Shown piece after piece: positions 11,286 to 21,470 of a DNA stretch of 64,000 bases. The stretch's first letter is position 1, and every line of letters starts with the position of its first letter. The DNA comes from Tigriopus japonicus (lineage: Eukaryota; Arthropoda; Copepoda; Harpacticoida; Harpacticidae): positions 6,431,278 to 6,495,277 of the forward strand of contig CM021318.1 in the NCBI GenBank assembly GCA_010645155.1, in the 5' to 3' direction. The notes beneath the pieces were generated by a model, which did not search any database, was not told where the DNA came from, and worked only from the letters and a program-made list of their open reading frames with translations. Both the position numbers and the translations under genes were made by a program.

Positions 11286-14200
11286 TGAAATCGCAAACTA
11301 AGAAGTGTCTTAGGCCCTTCTGTCGCCATTTTTTCGGCCGAAAGAGACTATTGACTGCATTTTTTTCTCTTGTTCTTCTAGATTAGTTGTTTTTTTCTTT
11401 TGAAAATTTACATTTAAACTGCCGTCCTAGTGTAATGTTGATGTGTCTTTCCTAAAGGGTTCTTAAGTGTTTGGTAGTAAGTTCATATGAAAGTCGCAAA
11501 AATAGGAGCGAAAATTTAAGACGGTTTTTCTAAGTCAAATAATGTTTCCATCAACTGTGTTTTTACTTTCGTGGATAACTTTTTGGGAGATCTTTATAAC
11601 CAAGATTGTTCAAAGAAGAAATGAAAATGGGAAAATAGACAAAAAGTGGCAATGGTTGAAAAAATATTTGGATCTTTTAACTTGTAGTTTGAAGCAGTTT
11701 TTTTTCTAAAAAAGATGGAGAGCACGTGAGTGCAGTGTTATTGCATGAATAGAGGCTTAAAATTCAAAATTTTGACAAAAGCACCCAAAGCTATAAACGA
11801 AAAATTTGCAAAAATGCAAATAAATCAGAGCAAAAAGAAGATGAATGTATTTTCAAGAAATGTGCTTCCAACTTGGTGCCCTCTTCCTAAGCCTTCATTT
11901 GCTTTTATATTTTATATTATAATTATATTTATATTGCTTTTCATAAGCTTTTCATTGAGAATTTGGTTTGACTGAAGGCGTTTGGACTACTGATGGGATT
12001 TCTGAAGCTATCAAAGGCTTCAATTTTTCAAGCCAGTCTTACTCCTAATCCAGTTACCTCAAACCAAAGTAAGCACAAATCCTTCGTTTGAAATCCACAG
12101 GTATTGACAGATACGACAAACTATTGAGTTTTGAAGGACAAATGGCAGCTGTAGATGAGAAAAGGTTGTTTAAAAAATCGCTGAATTTCCGAAGAGTCAG
12201 TAGGTCCAAAAACAATAAAATTATTACACAAGATTCGTGCTTGCATACACTGGATCCTCAGCTGTGACTGAATCCTTTAAAACAACAATCAGTGATTTGT
12301 CCTTCAAAATAAAACACTTGCCCAACACAATATGTCATATCTGCTGATATCTGTTTTTAAATCACGCTCACTCAAAGTTAGGCAAGGATGTCCCTGATTT
12401 AGGTGTCCATATTTAGGGGCTCAAATTTAATGTCATCATAACCATATTTTATGTTGCAAACCCGAAGGCTTTTTGAACCATGATTACACTTAAATCGAAG
12501 TCTTCTTTTGGTAAATTTAAAATTAGGTAAATCCGTTGGCAAGTTTACAAGCGTTTAAAATTTGCTGCTTGACCCAAATTCTTCTTCTAGCTGAAGTTCC
12601 CATCAGTATTTTGGAAAGCTCTCACCCAAACGAACAACAAGTTGAGAGAGTTCAATCAGAATTGGAAGGAGGTCGTGACAGTTATGGGCGCAATGACACC
12701 GAAAAAGGACCTTCATTTTCATGGCTTAAAGATAACCAACAAAGGAGAATTTACGCAACTGGACACTTCAACTAGCCAAAACACCGTTATGATTTTGCCT
12801 ATTAGTGAAGCTTTCAGATTGGCCAGTTGCACTTCTTGGTGGCAACGTTTTTAGACCTAAATGGTATTGGTGTTTATTTAAATTTCTTAAGACTATTTTC
12901 TTCACAACAACCTCACTGCCTTTTCAGTCTTCAAATTCAACTTTATAAGAATGCATTCCCTTTCTTTTCTCTGATTTATCCAAAAAACAGCCCTATTGGT
13001 TTTCGAAAATCGTAAGTGATTAATCTGTCTTCGGCTTAAATAACAAGGAGGTTACTAATGTGATCGACTTCAAAGCCGGCATGCGCCTTTAGGTATGGAA
13101 TATTCTTCGATTGCTTACCCATGAAGGAAGGAATGGGCGATACCCTTAGATCTATAGATCTAGACAAGAGGCTCGGAATGCACTTTGGTTAATCAACAGT
13201 AATTTGCCCTGGAGCCTTAGGCCTATTCATTGTCAACAATTGTGGTTAGTTGTTAAATCCGCAACATGATCGGAATAAAATGCCCTTTTAGGCCGTGTCT
13301 ATTTTACCCCTTTCAATGGCATTCAAGCGTTGGGTCAATGGCAAAATGTACTTCAATCCAATTGCCAGAGGCATGTTATGGTTCAAAATGTCAAGAAGTG
13401 GTGTAATAAGTGCGAACACCATAGATGATTTTTTGAAGAGATTGTTATTTACTCTTTCTTGCATGTAAGTGTATTAATGTAGATCACTTTAGTCTTTTTC
13501 TGTCTTGCACTGTTTGTGCTTTATCGACAATGCTCACACAGATCACTTCTACATTTTTTAGTTTAAAAAAATCACGTACCGTAAAGTAGATTTCTGGCAA
13601 ATAAAGTTTGAGCCCAAAAAACGTTTTCCCCGTGCTATTTGCCTTTTTTAATGTTCTTAGTAGATCTTTTTTTGTCAAAAACTAGTCGAGATAAGAAAAA
13701 TTGCGCTGTGAAAACTCGTTCCAACAAGAATCCCAACATAAACCAGATCAAAATTAACTATGGCCATTTTGTTTGGAGGCTTTTAGCTTATTATTTTCTT
13801 TTCTTTCTTTTATTGTTAATTTTCTGTACTAATATGGTGATTTTATTTTTCGGTTTGGAGCTTAAAAGGCTCTGTCAAAGCTCTGCACCCTTAATTATAC
13901 CATTAAACAAATGAATTTGTGGTCTTTTTAGGTTATCAAAAGTGGGTAAATGTATGCGTTATTAAACAAACCCATTGAAAGAAGAATGACAAATGAAGAT
14001 CAAAGAGTTTCAACTTTTCATACTTTTGTGTAAATATTTGATATTCATTTTTTTGAACCGTTCTTCAATGACTTAACAAAATCAAAATTTCTGGAAGTGA
14101 CTGAACCACTTTTAATGCAAACGTCAAACGTAACTTGATACAGCCATGATGAGAGCAATTCTTCAAGCCAATCGATCCATGGGTCCTCAATGATTTTGAA

Positions 14201-14380
14201 ATTGATGATTGCATCTCACATGAGGAATTGAAACAACTTTCAGTTGACCAATCTTCTGATTATCTTCAAAATAATCTGGTTTCAATCTATCAACAGGGAG
14301 ACCCACAAATTTGGTGCTCAAAAGCTTCACATGCATTTGGAAAGTAATAACGATGTTTATTGCCATAGATCTTTGTATCG
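11286..14380. other. Intergenic, nothing recognised
   Basis: The 12536-12854 stretch has two overlapping 70-79-codon frames that could be a transposon relic, but I recognise no domain. The remainder is AT-rich sequence without repeats that I could pair. Confidence 0.4.
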
Positions 14381-14541
14381 AAAGAAGGGCTGCACATTTC
14401 ATGAAAATGAATTATAATTCAATTTTTCCCATTTTTATGCATTTTCTTCATTATTTTGGTTAATTCGCATTTTTTGGCATTTTCGTTGCATTTTTTGATG
14501 CATTTTTGGTGTTTTTTATTTGCATTATTTGTGCAGCCCCA
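14381..14541. repeat. Short hAT-like MITE (GGGCTGCAC ends)
   Basis: About 160 bp beginning 'agggctgcaca' and ending 'tgtgcagcccc', with interior repeats of 'gcattttt'. The same left end (TAGGGCTGCACAAATAATGC) opens the 1.1-kb element at 32488. Confidence 0.6.
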
Positions 14542-15671
14542 ATCATTAGACATGGTTGCATGGCATCAATTTTTGATAAGGATTAAGAGAAAGATAAGAG
14601 GTATTAATTAGATGAAGATATTGAAGACCGAGTTCTATATAAAATTAATGGACGTAGAGGTTGTCCTTTTGAAATATTGTCTGTTAAAACAAAAAGTTTT
14701 ATAACTGTTAAAAATTACAAGCAACACTTTATAATTCCAAAGGGTTGCCTATCATAGACCACAATAGCACTGGACAGTGATGACAGCAGTAAAATTTATT
14801 ATTTTTGTTCAAAAAATATGAACGCTTTGTGTGGATGTAAAACAGAATTCCTAATTGTCCTGATGACCGTCTGAGTCCTTCTTTGACGAAGTCCTCTGCC
14901 TTTACATAAAAATAATTCTCAATTTTACCTTTGCAAAGGAATCATTCAATAAGGGTGCAAATATTAGGGGTACGAAATCTGATGGGCCTCCCTGTATGTA
15001 CTGTGCAAGTAAGTTTGATTCGTGACTCTGCTCAAAACTGGGGTACGCGAAACGTTACCTATAGGCTAAACCCCCGATAATCTTCATTGACGAGGACGGG
15101 TTTATGACATTTTGGGTGGTGGTGTTTATGGTTTACGGTGGTAGCAATGAATATATTGTTCTTCAAACTAAAAGCAAACATTTTTCGAAAACGTGGGTCA
15201 AGAAGCCACGACAATTTTCGCATTTTTCGAGTTTTACGCTTGCCATGACAAAATGATCTTAAAAAAGTGTTTTGATTGTAACCCTCCTAAGTTGAGCTAA
15301 TCTGACCCTTATCTGAAACCAAAATATACACTCAAAATATTCACTTTAATCATTGAGTCTTTTGACTTTTGTGGTTATGTCAACATTGGATGAGTTTAAC
15401 GATCCAAAAATGTTAAGAAAATACCAAGTGGTTCTCACATATGACATTTCAAAGCAAATAGTTCTCTTCAAAATCACTAAAGTAAGACTATGAAATCAAA
15501 CAAAACTTAACCATGAAACTGCAAAGGAAAGCAATGGACTGAATGAAGCTTGAGCCACTGAAAACAACAATGTCAGTGGAAAAGTAACATCAAGGAAAAC
15601 AAAAGGTAGTTTTGGGTTGTCTTTCCATTGTGGGGCATCCAAGCTGTAGGTAGACTGCGCCTGTAATTTGT
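14542..15671. other. Intergenic, nothing recognised
   Basis: No supported feature. Confidence 0.4.
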
Positions 15672-16045
15672 TAGTTCATACAATTTATGGATTTATGCCA
15701 GAAGTCGAAATGAAGATTTCTCTCTTGTGAGCTGGTGCAATTATATAAATTTTGTTGCCATACAAACTTGTTTAAACTTATAATTCAATTAGATAAGGTA
15801 TGTTGGGCGACCCCCCTAAAGATGAGACATCTTGACTTTTAAAGGAAAGGAAAAAAAAACTTTTTTCTTATCAAGTTGCTTGCTATTGACACCTGTTTTC
15901 TATGTATACACGGGTTGCCCAACATACCTTATCTAATTAAATCATAAGTTCGAACAAATTTGTAAAACAACAAAATTTGTAAAATAATACCTGCTCACAA
16001 GAAATAAATCTTTTTTTTATATTATACATAAATCCAAAAATCATG
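15672..16045. repeat. Foldback element with about 135-bp arms
   Basis: Left arm 15672-15812 and right arm 15905-16045 are imperfect inverted copies. The best-conserved part is the inner end 'ttagataaggtatgttgggc' and its complement. A spacer of about 90 bp separates them. No coding capacity. Confidence 0.7.
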
Positions 16046-16336
16046 CATTGAAACGAGTTCCAAGCCCAGTATACCTCTAGTCTGGATAACCTCCGTATTG
16101 TATCATATCATTATCAGTATTATTAATTTTTTAAGAGAGTGTAAAAGTATTGAATGTACCTTTCAGTCAGCGGAAAAAATGTTGTTATAGCCTAAGTTGT
16201 TTTATTATCAAATTTTCTCACATCCAGCTTCGATTTTTAAAGTGCATCAATTTTTGAAGACAAAAAATCGACATTGTTGTCCGTTGTTTTCTTTAGAATA
16301 AAAAGGAAAAATTGCTCCTTATTAGTTGATGGGGCA

Positions 16337-16810
16337 GGGGGTGAGGCATGGCGTAGTGCGTACTGCGTCGGTTTGTCGTGCAGATGGCTGGGGTTCGATC
16401 CCGGCTGACTGCCACCCTCAAAACTCAACTCTTCGGAGTCAAAATTTAGCATTTGAACCGTCTTTCAAATGCAACACACAACTTTCCAAACTCAACTCTT
16501 CGGAGTCAAAATTTAGCATTGAACTGTCTTTCAATGCCAAATACTAGGCAAGCCCCGGTTCGATCCCGGGCTTGCCGAGTCCTAGTGACCTGTGGTATTA
16601 AGTTACATGCAGAAGTCACGGCCCTTGACGGCTTAAATGGGCGAACCTGGGGTCATTCCCGAGGGTGAGGTAAAAATTAATGCTTGCTTGTTAGCTTGTC
16701 CAAGTGGAGCGGCAATATCCCCATATGGCGGACAGCCTCTATCAGATCGCAGTTGCGAAGCTGCGTTCTGACTCCTCAACAAACAAACAAACAAACAAAC
16801 AAACAAACAA
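16337..16810 (+). mobile_element. tRNA-derived SINE-A, full copy with 12-bp target duplication
   Basis: The element is flanked by identical 12-bp copies of GTTGATGGGGCA (16325-16336 and 16811-16822). Near the 5' end lie an A-box-like TGGCGTAGTGCG and a B box GGTTCGATCC (16392-16401), the internal RNA polymerase III promoter of tRNA-derived SINEs. The middle contains a direct duplication beginning 'actcaactcttcggagtc' and a second B-box-like hairpin (16546-16580). The 3' end is an (AAAC)n tail. The flush duplication and tail indicate LINE-mediated insertion that is relatively recent. Confidence 0.9.
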
Positions 16811-17325
16811 GTTGATGGGGCAAAAAAGATGTATTTGTGTATTTGATTGAATCAAACCATAGTACTCTAAAACCCTTGATTGCCAAGGGATTAGAAACGA
16901 ACACACACAGAACTTGAACAAACTTAAAATCACGAAAGATCCGTGGCTTTTATCATTCCTTAAACGATCTTGTCTTATTTTCTACTCATTCTCAAGGCAA
17001 GATATCATCAAAAATAATATGAAAAAGATATCTTCAAGATAATATTAGCATTGTAAGAACACCTCTCCGTCTATTTTCATGCGTGAATGGAGCTTCATTC
17101 GCGCTCAAACAGGACGACCGCATGACAAACCGTTCGCTTCTCAAGAAGTCAGTGGTTCTCAAGTTGCTGCTACACTTTCGTTCGTGCATGATTCGCAATT
17201 CGCACCCTCGTTTTAGCAACACTTACCCCCACCGGCAACCATCCGACCAATCATCGATCCTAGGAAGCGACCAACAAAGCTACCAAGCCAGATCCTTATC
17301 TCGTGCTCGATTTGACATTCGTCAA

Positions 17326-17359
17326 TAAATACCTGATGCTCTATGATCATTTCATCAGT
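17326..17359 (+). promoter_or_regulatory. Core promoter of secreted zipper protein gene 1
   Basis: TATA-like TAAATA (17326-17331) lies 31 bases before the A of an arthropod initiator TCAGT (17355-17359). The arrangement is the same, at the same spacing, 5' of the paralog at 30866-30899. Homology between the two upstream regions extends back to about 17120 and includes 'cgttcgtgcatgatt', 'accctcgttttagcaacact' and 'tctcgtgctcgatttgacat'. This predicts a short leader of about 89 bases before the ATG. Confidence 0.8.
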
Positions 17360-17445
17360 TTGATCCTGGAGCTTGCTCAGTGCAGTTGGAAACAAAATTT
17401 GTTCCATCCATTTGATCTTGGATTCAAGTCCAGTCAAAACTAGCT

Positions 17446-18479
17446 ATGGTAAGAGCAGAACTGTGTTTGTTAACTATAAAAAACGGATGCATTGCAATGG
17501 GAACCAATAATATCTTTTGCAGATTAGCTCCAACTTTTTGGCCTTTGGGTTGATCCTCTTGTTGGTAGCGCCTTTCAATGAGGCGTTCTTTAACAAGGGC
17601 GGTGGTCGTCGTCGTCCCCGCATCCATTGCACTACTCACTATGAGACCACATATGTGACCACTTACGAGACCATCTACAAGCCTGAGTGCTCCACCACTT
17701 ATGAGAATGAGTGTTCCACCACTTACAAGACCGAGTATGAAACCACTTACGAGCAGCAATGCAGTACCTCATACTCAAACGAATGTAACACCGTTTACGA
17801 TACGTCCTACAAATCGGAATGCGATACCAAATACGTCCAGCAATGTTCCCCAACAACCAGCACCGTCTATGAGCAACAATGCGTGACCAGCTCTAAAACG
17901 GTGTGTGACCAATCAGGAGGAGGTGGCGGTGGAGGAGGAGGTGGATCCGGCTATGATGCCCCTTATTATCAATCAAGCTACGGTGCCCCGCAAACGCCCG
18001 TGTGCCACTCCGTGCCAACTCAATCTTGTAAACAAGTCCCCAAGCAAGTTCATAAGCAATCCTGCTCCAGCGTTCCCAAACAAGAATGTCGTCAAGTGCC
18101 CGTCCAGGTGCCTAAGCAATCTTGCAAGCAAGTGCCCAAGCAGAATTGTCAACAGGTGCCCAAACAAGTTCCTAAGCAAGTGCCCGTTCAATCTTGTCAT
18201 GAGGTGCCCAGAGAATCTTGTCATGACGTGGCTGTTCAGGTGCCCAAACAAGTGCCCCAACAGACCCCTCGGCAAATCTGCAGTGGATATGGCAGTGGCG
18301 GCGGGGGCGGCAAAGGTGGTTTTGGAGGAGGCGGTAAAGGTGGTTTTGGAGGCGGAGGCAAAGGAGGATTTGGAGGAGGTGGTGGACATGGTGGTGGACA
18401 TGGAGGCGGTGGTGGTGGCGGATATGGCCACAGCAGCGGAGGCTATGGTCCTCCTTCCTATGGTTATGGTCACAAGTAA
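17446..18479 (+). CDS. Secreted Cys/Tyr/Pro/Gly-rich protein with mirror-symmetric cysteine arms (paralog 1)
   Basis: Exon 1 ends with the ATG itself (17446-17448); a 74-bp intron (17449-17522) precedes exon 2, giving 319 residues. Residues 1-22 are a signal peptide, likely cut after NEA. Arm 1 (residues 37-129) has nine Cys spaced 20,8,16,8,12,8,12,8 and places Tyr at nearly every other fourth-residue position. A 32-residue Gly-rich linker follows. Arm 2 (162-254) is built of VPKQ-type tetrads with nine Cys spaced 8,12,8,12,8,16,8,20, the exact mirror of arm 1. The tail (255-319) is GGF/GGY-rich, like silk or cuticle proteins. I do not recognise a named family; an extracellular structural or adhesive role is inference. 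Arm 1 is net acidic and arm 2 net basic. The paralog lies 13.5 kb downstream on the same strand. Confidence 0.9.
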
Positions 18480-18612
18480 ATGGCATTCCTGACGACTTAT
18501 TTATTTATGATATAAAAGATGTATCACCATGTCAATGTGAGCCAAAATTGGACAACTTGCCACTTGAACAGGGTGTTAATGCAGCTTATAAAACAATTTA
18601 TCCATTTTCTTG

Positions 18613-18618
18613 AATAAA
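18613..18618 (+). terminator. Polyadenylation signal AATAAA of paralog 1
   Basis: AATAAA 134 bases after the stop codon; the first canonical signal downstream. Confidence 0.6.
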
Positions 18619-18619
18619 A

Positions 18620-19585
18620 TCATTAGGATGGTGCAATTTCATATTTGGCAAAAACAGGTTCTTTGTACAAACGTTGTCACTCCATTAACCTGTTTTGTGA
18701 TTTTTTGTTATCAATGTTAAGTAAAGTTAAGAAATATCAATATTAAGTAAAAGTTGTCAAGCTCTCTTGATGAAAATTGCAATACTGATCCTGATTATCT
18801 CAGAGAAGGTTTTTTCAAATTTATGTTGTTCTTTTTTCAACAGGATCCCAATTTCTACTAAAAATGTCATGGAATATCATTAGGAATTTTTCCATCATTT
18901 TTTACTCTGCATATTATGTATCAGTTTAATCCAAAACACACTTTTTGTATTTTCACTGGTAAATACAATGAAGCACTAATTCGATCAAGGACGAGGCTTG
19001 TTTTGACAATTGTAAATTTTCATAGGAGCAAATCAGTGCCAACACTCAACAAATGAAACATGCCTATGAAAGCTTTGTCTTCAAGAGGCCATAAAAAATG
19101 AGCTCACATGTTTGCAGTAAGAATTACAAGATTGGTTTAATCGTTCTGTAGAGGCCACAGATTGACAACCGCCTTTGGGGGTCAAGGCCCCACCAAATTT
19201 CAATTTGTGTAGTCTGGGCCGCATCAAACAGATGTTGGAAGGTTTATGGGCCCAAAAAACAATGATCAAAGAGCTCTGGGCCCACGAGTTCAGTACCACG
19301 AAGGCTCTCAGGACCATTATTTTAAATTTTCCATGGCTCCTGGGTCCACCTAAAATCATTCCAAGGCCCTCATGAGGGCCCTGACTCAGCAGGTTGCCAA
19401 CTCGTGGTGTGGGGTTTCATTTCTGAGATTTGAGCATACGTGTAGTTGAGTCAAGTACAGAAAAAATGTAATTAATTGCAATTGCCATAACTTGGCCGAG
19501 ACATGTAATGTTTTATAATTAGATTTCGATTTCATTTAATTAAATTATATCACATTTTCTGACATTAAAATTGATTATATTTTTT
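18620..19585. other. Intergenic; AT-rich hAT-like fragment near 19.45-19.58 kb
   Basis: Mostly unremarkable. The stretch 19450-19580 has 'taattaattgcaattgcc'-type sequence like the hAT MITE interior at 3.6-3.9 kb. 19170-19375 is locally GC-richer with repeated GGGCCC/GGCCC words, but I cannot classify it. Confidence 0.4.
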
Positions 19586-20040
19586 TGGTAATGGTGACGA
19601 TGTGAGATCCAGACGAAAGAGCGAACTAGTGTTACCAGAACTTTATGAACCAATCATGCCAAACAATATCAAAAAGTGGGTCAGATTTGGCTAGATGGAA
19701 GCAAATTGTTACGGTCATGCTTTGGCATTTCAGCAAACAAATTTGAAAACCAAATAAGTAATGATTTAAAGCAATTCAGATGTTCTACATAGCATACTTT
19801 AATTGCAAGAAAGAATTTCACATCAAAAATATTTATTGGACCAATGAAAATTTTCCTTTGGGTACTATCTTAAGACGTTTTTTCTTCTGTATTGAAAGTG
19901 GAGCATATTTTAAATGAAAGGTAAGTGTTTTCTGTATATTGGCATTTGCCATTATTTAACTTGAAACTACTGATTTTGCAATATCTGGCAACACTGCCTT
20001 GTTGTTCTTTCGTCCGGACCTCACATCGTCACCATTACCA
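19586..20040. repeat. Inverted-repeat element with about 35-bp ends
   Basis: Left end TGGTAATGGTGACGATGTGA is matched in reverse complement at 20005-20040, with the inner parts ('agacgaaag' / 'ctttcgtc') also paired. About 455 bp, non-coding. Target duplication not evident. Confidence 0.65.
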
Positions 20041-20980
20041 ATTTTTGTTCATCCTTTTCAATCTTTTGCTTTGGCAAAACAATGAAACAAATACATTTGA
20101 TACATTTGAGGAAATAACGGACCAACTAATATTTTACAGTGACAAGTAAAGTAATGTTTAAACAAAACCAAAAGCTTTTGAACGGACTAAAATGTCAAAA
20201 TCATTACTATGCCATTAATAACAAAACATTTTTTTAGGACTTTCACATTTCAGTAGACAAGAAAAAATGTTTTGAGAGACATCTGAAAAATTTGCTCTCA
20301 TAAAACCTTACATCAGTATCTCAGTTTCAATAAAATGAAGATTTGAAGAATGAACATGAATGAGGACATTTTCATCGGTTTTCTTAAATTGACCCTTGAA
20401 ATCAGGGAATCAGGAAAAATAATCTTGAGAGGCAAAAGATATAATACATAACATTTTAAAATTGTTGACAGATGTACAAGTGACAGAATACATTGCTTAT
20501 GAGGGTTCCAAGTTCTAGAGCTGTGCATCAGATCCGACCGGTCCCCAAAATTCAATCAGAACCTGACTTTCATAATCCGAATCCGAATCCGAATCCAACA
20601 TCTTCCAATCAATCCGACAGCATCCGAATCCGAAAATTTGCTGCTCAATCCTAACGAATCCAAATCCAAAAATTTGTTGCCCAATCTGAACGAATCCGAA
20701 TCCAAAAATTTGTTGCCCAATCTGATGAAATCCGAATCCGACAGCCTCAAATTAATTCGAACTAATCCGATTCCGAAAATTTGCTGCCCAATCTGAAAGA
20801 ATCTGAATCCAAAAATTTGGCGCTTAATCCGAAAAAATCCGAAAATTTGTAGGTAAATCCGACATTAATGCGAAAATTTTCGCTCAATCTGACTTGATTC
20901 TGATTACTTTTTTTGGCCTATATTGGAAGAACCATCACTATTTCAACTTAAGTAGATGACTAGTAGGGCCCTGCACAATG

Positions 20981-21242
20981 TTTTTATCTTTTTATTTTTT
21001 GGATTGTTGATGTTAGGGTCGGAGAGTTGAACATTGCCCGGCCAGCGGAGCCAGCCATCACATCGTCCAAATATTTCCGATAGGCAATTTCAAGTCCAGT
21101 ATCAGAATGGTTATCCGTCTGTGGGTGTGGATTTTACGTCTATAAGTTTCCTTGAGAAAGGTTGGGAAGGATAATCGAACCCGGGACCTCTCACAGTAAA
21201 GGAAACTGCATTAACCACAACACCACGTCTCCTCCCAATATA
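20981..21242 (-). mobile_element. tRNA-derived SINE-B, full-length copy
   Basis: Minus-strand reading: a tRNA-like head with GGTTCGATTATCC as B box, then 'cctttctcaaggaaac', 'gaaattgcctatcgga', 'gatgtgatggctgg', and an A-rich tail (plus-strand T-rich at 20981-21003). The same order is found in the copy at 49455-50150, which is split by a foldback element. It sits inside the hAT-like element. Confidence 0.75.
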
Positions 21243-21470
21243 TAAAATATTTTAAAATGTTTCCCCACTTTTCACGATTTCTTTAATATTTTGGCATTTT
21301 CTAGGCAAAAAAAAATATTTTCAGGAAAATTGGAATGAATAGTCGGGCAGAGTAGGGCATACACATAATGAACCAAATTTGATGAAATGTCTACAAAAGG
21401 GCATTTGTACTAAAATTACACATTCACAACCATAACATCAATATGATATTTACAAATAATATGTAATAAC

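Noticed and set aside
12536..12854. Overlapping 70-79 aa frames with protein-like composition
   Set aside because: One starts without a true ATG, neither shows splice continuity or a family motif, and the two compete in different frames. Possibly a transposon relic, but not supportable.
16392..16401. B-box motifs suggesting tRNA genes (also 6.4, 16.56, 21.2 and 49.5 kb)
   Set aside because: No complete cloverleaf with a proper anticodon arm. The surrounding structure (tails, target duplications, repeated bodies) shows SINEs.
17905..18492. Open frames of 195 aa (plus) and 166 aa (minus) over the zipper gene
   Set aside because: They are shadows produced by the codon-periodic Cys/Pro/Gly repeats. 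They lack a signal peptide, fit no splice structure, and the correct frame is conserved in the paralog.
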